This document shows positions 1 through 7,180 of a stretch of 64,000 nt of DNA, piece by piece. Below the pieces are notes generated by a model. The model was not told the origin of the DNA. It ran no database searches and was given only the letters and a program-made list of their open reading frames with translations. Made by a program: the position numbers and the translations under genes. The stretch is from assembly GCF_040219335.1 (NCBI RefSeq), contig NZ_JAVJSQ010000022.1, positions 78,842 to 142,841 on the forward strand, written 5' to 3'. Each line of letters begins with the position of its first letter. The stretch's first letter is position 1. Source of the DNA: Gimesia sp. (GTDB taxonomy: Bacteria; Planctomycetota; Planctomycetia; Planctomycetales; Planctomycetaceae).

Positions 1-17
1 TGTAAGTAGATGATTTA

Positions 18-392
18 CTATTTCTCTTTGAGAACGAATTCACCGTAGTAGCCGATATTCGACTTATACTTTCCGCTAAGTGTTGCTCCTTTCATCAAGC
101 CAATCCACTGGTACTGATGCCCGCGAATCGTCGCCTTACCTGACAGCTTGTATTCACTGCCTGTGGATTTAGACTGAAAGGTCGCCGCGTATTTGAAGGG
201 ATCCCCTTTAAAGAGCCCGGTAAAGGTGGCTTTCCAGTTTCCCTTGTCGTCAGACGTAGCGACGCATTTCAAGGGGCCCGTGGTATTGTACTTACGGTTA
301 TTCCATTTCCCTTCCCAGGTCCGTGTCTCCCCAGCCCGGACCTGGGAAAGGCAGAACATCCCCAGCACTGCAATCAGCATGAATCGTGACAT
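18..392 (-). CDS. Small secreted hypothetical protein (124 aa)
   Basis: Residues 1 to about 20 form a clear Sec signal peptide (short basic start, hydrophobic core, cleavage after QVRA), so the protein is probably exported. The mature part of about 100 residues is rich in Gly, Lys, Thr and aromatic residues (WEGKW, WKATFTG, YQWIGLMKG), a pattern typical of a small beta-rich domain. No catalytic motif is visible and I do not recognise the family. The ATG at 392 is preceded by a purine-rich GGCAGGAGC stretch about 10 bases upstream. It lies 206 bp downstream of the DUF2156 gene on the same strand, but its own signal peptide and the gap suggest separate expression. Confidence 0.75.
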   Translation of the reverse strand: MSRFMLIAVLGMFCLSQVRAGETRTWEGKWNNRKYNTTGPLKCVATSDDKGNWKATFTGLFKGDPFKYAATFQSKSTGSEYKLSGKATIRGHQYQWIGLMKGATLSGKYKSNIGYYGEFVLKEK

Positions 393-598
393 CGTCGCCT
401 GCTCCTGCCTGAATCGAATTTTGAGAGAGAAGAATGATTTCTCTGACTGAAACTCGTCAAAGCGCTGACAGCAGCGACAATTTTGGTCCCTTTTTTCTGG
501 AACTTGCTGTGAACCTCTCAGGCATTATAGACCCCGCCTACACTAAGCTATTGGCAGAATACAGGTTACGAACCAGACAGATTTGTGTTTTCCGGGAA

Positions 599-1930
599 TC
601 AGGCACTCTTCCGCAAAGAGAAAGGTTTAGAATTCGTTTTCGGCGAAGCAGCAGTGTCAGACTGCGTCGAATTACCAGTCGCCAGATTTCGGCGGAGCTT
701 TCGTTTGCAGTGCTGATCGTAGAGGATGCGGGAATAGCGTCCGTAATGCAGATCGAGTACGCCGGTAGTACTGACGAAGGCTAGAATCGAACCGATGGTG
801 ACCTTGGGATAAACGCAGGCGAACCGCTTTTCATAGCGTGGTCGAAAACGGCTCTTAAAATGTCGCAGTCCGCTAAAATCAAAAATGCTGGTCAGATAAT
901 TTTCTGCAAATCGCAGGCCGTGCCTTACCAATGCACTGTCCCCAGGCAGGCGGTGACAGTCACGCCCCAGATCCAGACAGAGCCCGGCTTGCGCAACGCC
1001 TTCCTGTTTCAGTTGCTGTAATACGAAATGAATCAGGAAGGCCATGGTACCTTTGATCGAATCCAGGCGATGCCGATAGAGTTCTGTCGCCCAGCCGGTC
1101 CCATTCAAAATGGGATTACAGATCACAAAGCCTTCGATCCGTCCCTGGTAGCGGGCAACGAACAGGCGCCGTCGCCCGAGTGCATGATTATCAATTCGTC
1201 CCTCAAAGAAACGCATCGCTTTTTTTTGAGGTTTACGCGTCAACGATTCGTCAGCTACTTCAATGACCTCTGAGATGATATCGGACCAGTGCAGCGGATG
1301 CAGTTGATCTGGACGAACCTCGCAGGCAGTCATCCCCTGCCTGAGGCAATAATTGGTCTGTCGGCGAACCCATTCATAATCTTTTCCCTGCCAGGTGCAG
1401 GTATCCAGATCGATCATTGGGTCTTCGCCCCACTTGGTCACCTGAAACTGCATTTCCTGGAACAGGGGAAGATCTGCTTCTCCGATGTTGTGAAAAGCAA
1501 TTGATAGTCGGTTCTGTTTCGCATAATCCAGAAATTCGCGTACCAGTTGAGGCTTATGAGGTTCGGGAGCAATCAGGCCTCCGCCGATGATGACATGCCG
1601 GTACCAGCGTTTGTAGGAGATCAATCCCCGTTTCCCCTGAGACCAGAACTGATCACGATCCGGTTCGGAAGCCAGATAGGAATCAAAATATCTGCCATGC
1701 TCAAAAATAAAATCGCGCAGTTCTGTTTCTGTGTGCTCCTCGGGTAGACCCAGCGGTTCTTGATCGAACGCCTGATGCGATGGATCGATCCGCCACCGTG
1801 TACTGGCTCTTTCAACACGGTCTGCGTTCTGAATGTTCAGCTGGTCGACGTGCTGGTTCTGGCGTGCCTGCCCCTGATCGCACTGATGCAGTTGCAGGCC
1901 CTGTCTGGAATGAGAATCAGCTGACGACAT
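599..1930 (-). CDS. DUF2156 (MprF C-terminal-like) acyl/aminoacyltransferase
   Basis: This 443-residue protein matches the phosphatidylglycerol lysyltransferase C-terminal domain (DUF2156, a double GNAT fold). The diagnostic C-terminal stretch FKSRFRPRYEKRF...YPK at about 358-377 resembles the K-x-R-F-x-P-x-W/Y-E-x-R motif of MprF enzymes. In MprF this domain moves an amino acid from aminoacyl-tRNA to phosphatidylglycerol. Here no membrane helices are present, so it lacks the flippase half and should be soluble. The first ~45 residues are Gln/His-rich and probably disordered; the last ~35 are Ser/Thr/Lys-rich. GGAG sits 7 bases before the ATG. It is the last gene of the ligase/carrier/acyltransferase operon, 84 bp after the preceding gene. 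It may instead transfer an acyl or aminoacyl group from the carrier protein; substrate unknown. Confidence 0.8.
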   Translation of the reverse strand: MSSADSHSRQGLQLHQCDQGQARQNQHVDQLNIQNADRVERASTRWRIDPSHQAFDQEPLGLPEEHTETELRDFIFEHGRYFDSYLASEPDRDQFWSQGKRGLISYKRWYRHVIIGGGLIAPEPHKPQLVREFLDYAKQNRLSIAFHNIGEADLPLFQEMQFQVTKWGEDPMIDLDTCTWQGKDYEWVRRQTNYCLRQGMTACEVRPDQLHPLHWSDIISEVIEVADESLTRKPQKKAMRFFEGRIDNHALGRRRLFVARYQGRIEGFVICNPILNGTGWATELYRHRLDSIKGTMAFLIHFVLQQLKQEGVAQAGLCLDLGRDCHRLPGDSALVRHGLRFAENYLTSIFDFSGLRHFKSRFRPRYEKRFACVYPKVTIGSILAFVSTTGVLDLHYGRYSRILYDQHCKRKLRRNLATGNSTQSDTAASPKTNSKPFSLRKSA

Positions 1931-2014
1931 TTTTGTGCTCCGAAAATTAACGGACCGTGGTACAGAACATCCCCGTAAGGGAAGCAGGATTTCTAAATGA
2001 ATTACAACTTCAGT

Positions 2015-2923
2015 TCAGGCAGCCCGTTTCTGTAATTCTGTATCCTCAGACTGCTGAACCAGACTCTGCGGGTGCATCAGAAAGCCGCGCAGCGTATTGA
2101 TGAACGCTGCAGACTGATTTCCGTTGACCATTCGATGGTCCAGCCGCACAAACAGGGAAGCCTGTTTACGCACGACGACTTTGTCATCCACAACGACAGC
2201 TCGCTTTTCAGTCGCTCCCATAGTGACGGCGATGCAGTAAGCATTCAGCGGGAGCGACGCGGGTTTATGGGCAATCAACGGCGGTGCACCTGAGAACCCC
2301 AGATAATTGACGAATGCCCCGGCATGATTCAGTCCCTGCTGCCAGGGCCAGATGGTGGGAGCCCGAAGCCAGTTGCCAGCCGTGAATCCTACCTTCGAGG
2401 TGTGCAGAATCCAGGAAAGTTGGAGCCAGCGTCCCAGGTTGATCAATGCGTTTTTAAACGTCGATCCCTCTTTGGCACGTTTTCTATCACGGGCCACCTG
2501 CATCGATTTTTCTCGGGCAGATTCCCAGAAGAAACCCGCGATCTCGTCGAGTGAATAATCTTCAGCTTTCCGCATGAAGACACAATCGACTTCGCCAGTG
2601 CTGGTCTGCAGCATCGGCATGACGATATTCACGCCCTCGTACTGGTAGACTTTTTTCCCAATCACTCGGCGGTTGACTTCTGGATGCTGTCGCAGGCTTT
2701 CAGCCACGGCACGTACCAGAACATGCGCGGGAGTGAGCATAGTGCAGTTGCGGCTGCGCTGCTCCTCCAGAAAGGACTCCAGCTCTTCGGTATCGACCGT
2801 GGTTCCCCAGACGAGCATCGGATCGCAGCGGAGTGATGTACTCGCGAGATAGGTGGTATTGATCCAGCCAATCTCGGAGAGTGGCACCGGTTTACTCTTT
2901 GTCGCCCAATACATATCAGACAT
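2015..2923 (-). CDS. Stand-alone E2/CAT-fold acyltransferase
   Basis: This 302-residue protein is a 2-oxoacid dehydrogenase E2-type catalytic domain (chloramphenicol-acetyltransferase fold) without the lipoyl and peripheral-subunit-binding domains that true E2 subunits carry. The active-site motif near the C-terminus is DHRMVNG with the catalytic His at residue 263; true E2 enzymes usually have DHRxxDG, so the Asp is Asn here. The CAT fold is also that of NRPS condensation domains. Placed 47 bp downstream of a free carrier protein gene and before a DUF2156 gene, it most likely acyl-transfers from the carrier-bound thioester rather than acting in a dehydrogenase complex; no E1 or E3 gene is nearby. 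A second in-frame ATG at 2914 is an alternative start. Confidence 0.8.
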   Translation of the reverse strand: MSDMYWATKSKPVPLSEIGWINTTYLASTSLRCDPMLVWGTTVDTEELESFLEEQRSRNCTMLTPAHVLVRAVAESLRQHPEVNRRVIGKKVYQYEGVNIVMPMLQTSTGEVDCVFMRKAEDYSLDEIAGFFWESAREKSMQVARDRKRAKEGSTFKNALINLGRWLQLSWILHTSKVGFTAGNWLRAPTIWPWQQGLNHAGAFVNYLGFSGAPPLIAHKPASLPLNAYCIAVTMGATEKRAVVVDDKVVVRKQASLFVRLDHRMVNGNQSAAFINTLRGFLMHPQSLVQQSEDTELQKRAA

Positions 2924-2970
2924 CCTGTCTATTGAATTAGTAAAGCTCTGACATCCTGTTCAGAGCAGTT

Positions 2971-3225
2971 TCAGGCAGCCTTCTTCTGCTCTGCCTGTCG
3001 CTCGGCAATCAGTTGAGAAATCGTGGCGGGATTTTTAAATAAATCTGGTCTGATATCCTGAAAATCGAGTCGTACTTCAAAATCAGATTCGACGAAGACC
3101 AGCAGGTCCATCATCGTCAGGGAATCCAGCAGACCGGAATCAATCAGTTCGGTGCTGTCAGATATTGTCTGTCCGGTGACGGAGTTGAGAAATTCAACCA
3201 GTTGTTCCTGGATCGATGCACTCAT
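2971..3225 (-). CDS. Free-standing acyl/peptidyl carrier protein
   Basis: This 84-residue protein has the length and helical pattern of an acyl or peptidyl carrier protein. The phosphopantetheine attachment site is Ser35 in the motif DSGLLDSLTMMDL. It should carry an activated acyl or aminoacyl group as a thioester after priming by a phosphopantetheinyl transferase that is not encoded in this window. AAAGGA lies 8 bases before the ATG. It sits 31 bp downstream of the AMP-forming ligase and 47 bp upstream of the CAT-fold acyltransferase, the arrangement expected when ligase, carrier and transferase act in sequence. It is not beside fab genes, so it is probably a dedicated carrier rather than the fatty acid synthesis ACP. 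Confidence 0.9.
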   Translation of the reverse strand: MSASIQEQLVEFLNSVTGQTISDSTELIDSGLLDSLTMMDLLVFVESDFEVRLDFQDIRPDLFKNPATISQLIAERQAEQKKAA

Positions 3226-3256
3226 TTATCGTGTCCTTTGCAGTTGCAGACGAAAG

Positions 3257-4870
3257 TTAAGATTCCAGATCGCCGACTGCTGCCAGTTCTGACAGCTTGA
3301 CCCGATCAACTTTCATGGCGGGATTTAATGGTATTTTCTGTAAGATCCGGATCCGGTCCGGCACAAGTTGGCGTGGCAGCTGGCTGCGACAGACGCTCAG
3401 CATTTCTGCTTCCGTGAGTCCCGTACCTTCTGGAGTGGTTTCGATGTACAATGCCAGCCGCGTACCTGTATTCTTTGCTTCAAAGGGGACCGCCACCGCC
3501 TGCGACAGGGGAAAAGTTCGCAGCGCGAATTGCTCCAGATCAGCTGGGTGCACGCGATAACCGCAAATTTTGACTAGTGAATTTCGTCGACCTTTGATGA
3601 CGATTCTGCCTGACTGATCGAAGGTGGCCAGATCTCCCGTATAGAGCCAGCCGTTGTGGATCCGTTTGCGGGTCTCTTCTGCATCTCTCCAGTAGCCCTG
3701 CATGATGTTGGGGCCACGAGCCCGCAGCTCGCCGACCGTACCTGCAGTCACACGTTGTCCACTTTCGTCCACGATCTGCAGCGTTACTCCGGGTATTGCC
3801 TGACCGATGGAGCCGTCGCTTACACCGGCGAGTTGCTCCGGTGGTACATAGGCCAAGCGAGCCGTAGCTTCCGTCTGTCCATACATGACAAAGAACCGGG
3901 CCGGATGGATGACGTCGCTGATTTCGACGGCTTGTGCATGAGGCAGGGCACCTCCGGCAACAGACATATAACGCAGATGTGGAAACTGCGTCTGCTTAAA
4001 CGAAGTTCGTTCCAGTAGAATCCGATACAGGTCGGGGACCGCTGAGAGACTGGTACATTCATGGCGGATCATTGCTTCCAGAATGCTTTCAGGAAAAATG
4101 GTATTCCCGTCCAGAATCAGGTGCGTCCCCTTTAGAAGGTGAGACTGCAGTACCGAGTTTCCAAACGCATGATGGAAAGGCAGGACGCAGATAGGCCGTT
4201 CGTCTGCCTGCAACTGCAGGTATTCCTGGATCGATTGCGCGTTAGAGATCAGGTTCCCATGACTCAGCATGACCCCCTTGGGCATTCCACTGGAACCGGA
4301 TGTAAAAAAAATCGCAGCCAGGCTCTTCTCAGAGCGTGCAACCGGATTGAGTGTATTTACTGGAACTGTTCCAGTCGCAGATTCCTCTGAAACCATGCCC
4401 TTTACAGTAAATTCTTCCAGATCCGGATGACGCCTTAAAACCGGGGTGGTTGTAATCGTACAGATCGCCTGCGTTGAATCCAGAATATTCTTTAGCGCGC
4501 CGCTCTCCGTATTCGCTGGAACAGGCACAACGACACCGCCAGCGAACAAGACTGCGTAGAAAGCAGCGATATACTCCACGGAATTGGGAACCAGCAGTAC
4601 AACACGGCTTCCAGATTCAAAACCGGTGATCCCAGACAGCTGTTCGGAAATTTGCCTGACCAGTAAAATCAGCTCACCATAACTCAAGGTCCGCTCAGAT
4701 GTGGAAACCGCGGGTTGCTCACTATGCAGAGCTGCAATTTCCAGTAGTCGATCGACCAGCCCTGCTCCTCTGCTTTGAGAGGTCACCTCCTCCAAAAGGG
4801 TTATGGGAGAGGCTGCTAGCGGATGCTGGACCAGCCTGAGGCTGGAGAGAAAGTCGATGGGGAAGTGCAT
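3257..4870 (-). CDS. AMP-forming acyl/aminoacyl-carrier ligase
   Basis: This 537-residue adenylate-forming enzyme (ANL superfamily) should activate a carboxylic or amino acid with ATP and load it on the adjacent carrier protein. The P-loop-like motif TSGSSGMPKG is at residues 190-199, followed by the YGQTEA motif, the YTGDLA and KGRRNSLVKICGYRV hinge motifs, and the catalytic Lys at 520 in PAMKVDR. Length and motif set fit acyl-CoA/acyl-ACP synthetases and stand-alone adenylation domains such as DltA equally well; substrate cannot be read by eye. The frame opens with a TTG at 4885, but the ATG at 4870 is the natural start; no strong ribosome site is visible. It is the first gene of the leftward operon. 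Confidence 0.9.
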   Translation of the reverse strand: MHFPIDFLSSLRLVQHPLAASPITLLEEVTSQSRGAGLVDRLLEIAALHSEQPAVSTSERTLSYGELILLVRQISEQLSGITGFESGSRVVLLVPNSVEYIAAFYAVLFAGGVVVPVPANTESGALKNILDSTQAICTITTTPVLRRHPDLEEFTVKGMVSEESATGTVPVNTLNPVARSEKSLAAIFFTSGSSGMPKGVMLSHGNLISNAQSIQEYLQLQADERPICVLPFHHAFGNSVLQSHLLKGTHLILDGNTIFPESILEAMIRHECTSLSAVPDLYRILLERTSFKQTQFPHLRYMSVAGGALPHAQAVEISDVIHPARFFVMYGQTEATARLAYVPPEQLAGVSDGSIGQAIPGVTLQIVDESGQRVTAGTVGELRARGPNIMQGYWRDAEETRKRIHNGWLYTGDLATFDQSGRIVIKGRRNSLVKICGYRVHPADLEQFALRTFPLSQAVAVPFEAKNTGTRLALYIETTPEGTGLTEAEMLSVCRSQLPRQLVPDRIRILQKIPLNPAMKVDRVKLSELAAVGDLES

Positions 4871-5229
4871 ACGAAACGGTCTCAAAGTGTAAATTGCTCT
4901 CTTCAGAGAAAATCCCTCGGACGATCGTAAATCGGAGGGTAATATCCCTCATCCTTATCGGCGTTCCATGATCGTTTGCACCGCTGAATCGGTATACATA
5001 CCCCCGTTTTTATCAGGACGACCAGACCAAACAACCTATTTCACCCATCCGCCCAAACAGAACGAATATCACAGGGGATTTAAAGGGATTTACACCCAAT
5101 CTATTCAGAACTATCATCCGCCCGTTCAGTAAGTAGCCGATATCACTGATTGAGGCCCCTTTCACCAGCAACAATCTCCGGTTGACCTTTATATGCCATT
5201 CAACCTTTCTCTAATTCCGAGTAAGTCCC
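4871..5229. promoter_or_regulatory. Divergent promoter region of the biosynthetic locus
   Basis: This 359-bp gap separates the leftward ligase operon from the rightward oxygenase-methyltransferase pair and must hold both promoters. Two repeat pairs stand out. GGGATTTA occurs at 5075-5082 and 5085-5092, exactly one helical turn apart. CATCCGCCC occurs at 5046-5054 and 5115-5123, each followed three bases later by CAG. These are candidates for regulator binding sites shared by the two transcripts. TTGACC at 5182-5187 resembles a -35 box, but no well spaced -10 box follows, so I do not call the promoters themselves. No coding region is seen. Confidence 0.4.
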
Positions 5230-6195
5230 GTGCAAGTGAAGACTTCGAATCTGGAAAAGCCACAAACCCTGCCTCTGCTCATTGAACCGGCCGAACAGGG
5301 GTCTGCCTCCCTGAGTGACCTGATTGAATTCATCTCACGGGAACGGAACTGGCTGGACCAGACTCTGCTGGAGCAGGGAGGCGTGTTGCTGCGTGGATTC
5401 ACCATTCAGGAAATTGATGAATTTGAGGACGTGGCCCAGGCGCTGATTCCAGAGTTAAAGCCGTACGTCGAGGGACAGTCTCCCCGCACCAAAGTGACCG
5501 GAAACGTATATACTTCCACCGAATTTCCTGCCCAGTTTCGCATCACGCTGCACAACGAGCTTTCCTACACCAAATCGCCTCCCCCGCGGATCGTATTCCA
5601 CTGTCATCTTGCTGCGGAAACCGGGGGAGAAACCCCGATCGTCGACTGCCGAAAACTCTACCGGGAGATGCCAGCCGAGATTCTGGCGAAGTTCGAAGAA
5701 CGGGGAGTCCGCTATGTCAAGAACATGCACGGGCAGGAGCGGGGGATCGGCAAGTCTTGGATGGATTATTTCGAAACCAGTGATCGGGATCAGGTCGAAG
5801 CATACCTCAAAGACAACGACATCGAATTTGAATGGACGGCCGATGGAAACCTGCGTACCTGGTCCATTCGCCCCGGCACGCTGGCCCATCCAGTTACAGG
5901 AGAAATGCTCTGGTTTAACCAGGCCGATCTCTGGCATATCACCAATGTGAATGAACGAAACCGCGCCCAACTGCTGCAGCGGTTTGGAGAAGAAAACCTG
6001 CCGACCCACGCGTATTACGGGGATGGTTCCCCCATTACCGATGAGGATCTCGCAGTAGTTCGAAAGACCCTGTGGGAGACGGCCGTTATCTTCCCGTGGC
6101 AGCAGGGAGATGTGCTGGCCCTGGATAATTTCAGTGTCGCCCATGGCCGGATGCCTTATGCAGGACCACGGAAGATTCTCGTTGCAATGGGATAA
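5230..6195 (+). CDS. SyrP-like TauD/TfdA Fe(II)/2-oxoglutarate oxygenase
   Basis: This 321-residue protein belongs to the TauD/TfdA superfamily, closest in appearance to the SyrP/AmbC group often found in non-ribosomal peptide clusters. The iron triad is visible as H108 and E110 in LHNELSY (Glu instead of the more common Asp) and H305 in AHGRMPYAGPRK, where Arg314 should bind the 2-oxoglutarate carboxylate. SyrP-type enzymes hydroxylate amino acids while tethered to carrier proteins, which fits the neighbouring carrier protein and ligase. The start is a GTG at 5230, with another GTG at 5236; no strong ribosome site is visible. The methyltransferase gene follows after 40 bp and is probably co-transcribed. 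Confidence 0.85.
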   Translation: MQVKTSNLEKPQTLPLLIEPAEQGSASLSDLIEFISRERNWLDQTLLEQGGVLLRGFTIQEIDEFEDVAQALIPELKPYVEGQSPRTKVTGNVYTSTEFPAQFRITLHNELSYTKSPPPRIVFHCHLAAETGGETPIVDCRKLYREMPAEILAKFEERGVRYVKNMHGQERGIGKSWMDYFETSDRDQVEAYLKDNDIEFEWTADGNLRTWSIRPGTLAHPVTGEMLWFNQADLWHITNVNERNRAQLLQRFGEENLPTHAYYGDGSPITDEDLAVVRKTLWETAVIFPWQQGDVLALDNFSVAHGRMPYAGPRKILVAMG

Positions 6196-6235
6196 ATACA
6201 GAGTTTTAAATGTCTAACCACTAAGGCAGGACGGT

Positions 6236-7150
6236 ATGGCACATACAACGGCAACACCTGAGTCAGACACCGATTCTGCTGCGATCTGGCTTCCCCAGGA
6301 TCTTCAGCAGCCGCTGGAAACAATGACCCGAGGACAGCGAATCGGGAACTGGCTGATCAATCCTTACAAAAATTATCTGATCCCCGCCGGTTGGCTCAAA
6401 AGATTGCTACAGTCGAGTCAGAGCGAGTTGCTCGCGGAGACCTTCCGCCGCCCTGGTGGCTGGAGGGCTATGGAAATCCTGTACCGGAAAGATGCACCAG
6501 TCGACCTTTTGGATCGACAGGCGATCTTGGATAACCCCATTTCCAGAGCTTCGCGAAATCGATTGCAGACGGTAACCCAAATCCTGATCGATCTGATTCA
6601 GGCTTGTCAGTCGGACGGTCCCGTCATTCTCATGGGCGTCGGTGCTGGCCCGGGTCGACATGTGCAGACCGCGATTTCCCGATTGCAGTTAACCGCGGAT
6701 GAAGTCCACGCCCACCTGATCGACCTGGATGATGATGCCTTCGAATACGGACAACAACTGGCAGAACAACTCGAAATTGCAGACTGTATCAGCTTCCTGC
6801 AGGGAGATGCGCGTGAGATTCAGACGGTATTACAGGATGTCAAACCGAATATCGTCAAACTGATCGGTCTCATCGAATACTTGAATGACCAGCAGTTACA
6901 CGAACTGTTGACCTCACTGCATACAATCATGGTCCCGGGAGGAAATCTGGTCACGCATGGGATTCTCGATCCCTGGCATGGTGCTCCCTCTCTCAAACGG
7001 ATCTTCAATCTACAGCACATCAGACGCTCAGGCGATGATGTACGAAGGATGTTGGAAACAGTCGGATTTCGCGTCATCGACCAGGTAACCGAACCGATGG
7101 GAATCTATCCGATTGTGACCGCAGTGAAACCGGCGTCAGAGTCAGATTGA
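6236..7150 (+). CDS. Class I SAM-dependent methyltransferase
   Basis: This 304-residue protein has a class I methyltransferase Rossmann core: the SAM loop GVGAGPG at 134-140, acidic residues after strand 2 (LIDLDDD, 162-167), and a motif III region rich in Gly/Pro (VPGGNLVTHG). The N-terminal ~100 residues form an extra helical region (IGNWLINPYKNYLIP) that may bind the substrate. AGGCAGGA sits about 7 bases before the ATG. It follows the oxygenase gene by 40 bp, suggesting the two tailor the same intermediate by hydroxylation and methylation. The acceptor (O, N or C) and substrate cannot be told from the sequence. Its stop lies 30 bp from the stop of the convergent FAD protein gene. Confidence 0.85.
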   Translation: MAHTTATPESDTDSAAIWLPQDLQQPLETMTRGQRIGNWLINPYKNYLIPAGWLKRLLQSSQSELLAETFRRPGGWRAMEILYRKDAPVDLLDRQAILDNPISRASRNRLQTVTQILIDLIQACQSDGPVILMGVGAGPGRHVQTAISRLQLTADEVHAHLIDLDDDAFEYGQQLAEQLEIADCISFLQGDAREIQTVLQDVKPNIVKLIGLIEYLNDQQLHELLTSLHTIMVPGGNLVTHGILDPWHGAPSLKRIFNLQHIRRSGDDVRRMLETVGFRVIDQVTEPMGIYPIVTAVKPASESD

Positions 7151-7180
7151 AGACTGTGATGCAGGGCTGACGCCAACGTC

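Noticed and set aside
5455..6144. 229-codon open frame on the minus strand inside the oxygenase gene
   Set aside because: It is antisense to a well supported TauD-family gene, has no family motif and reflects codon bias of the true gene.
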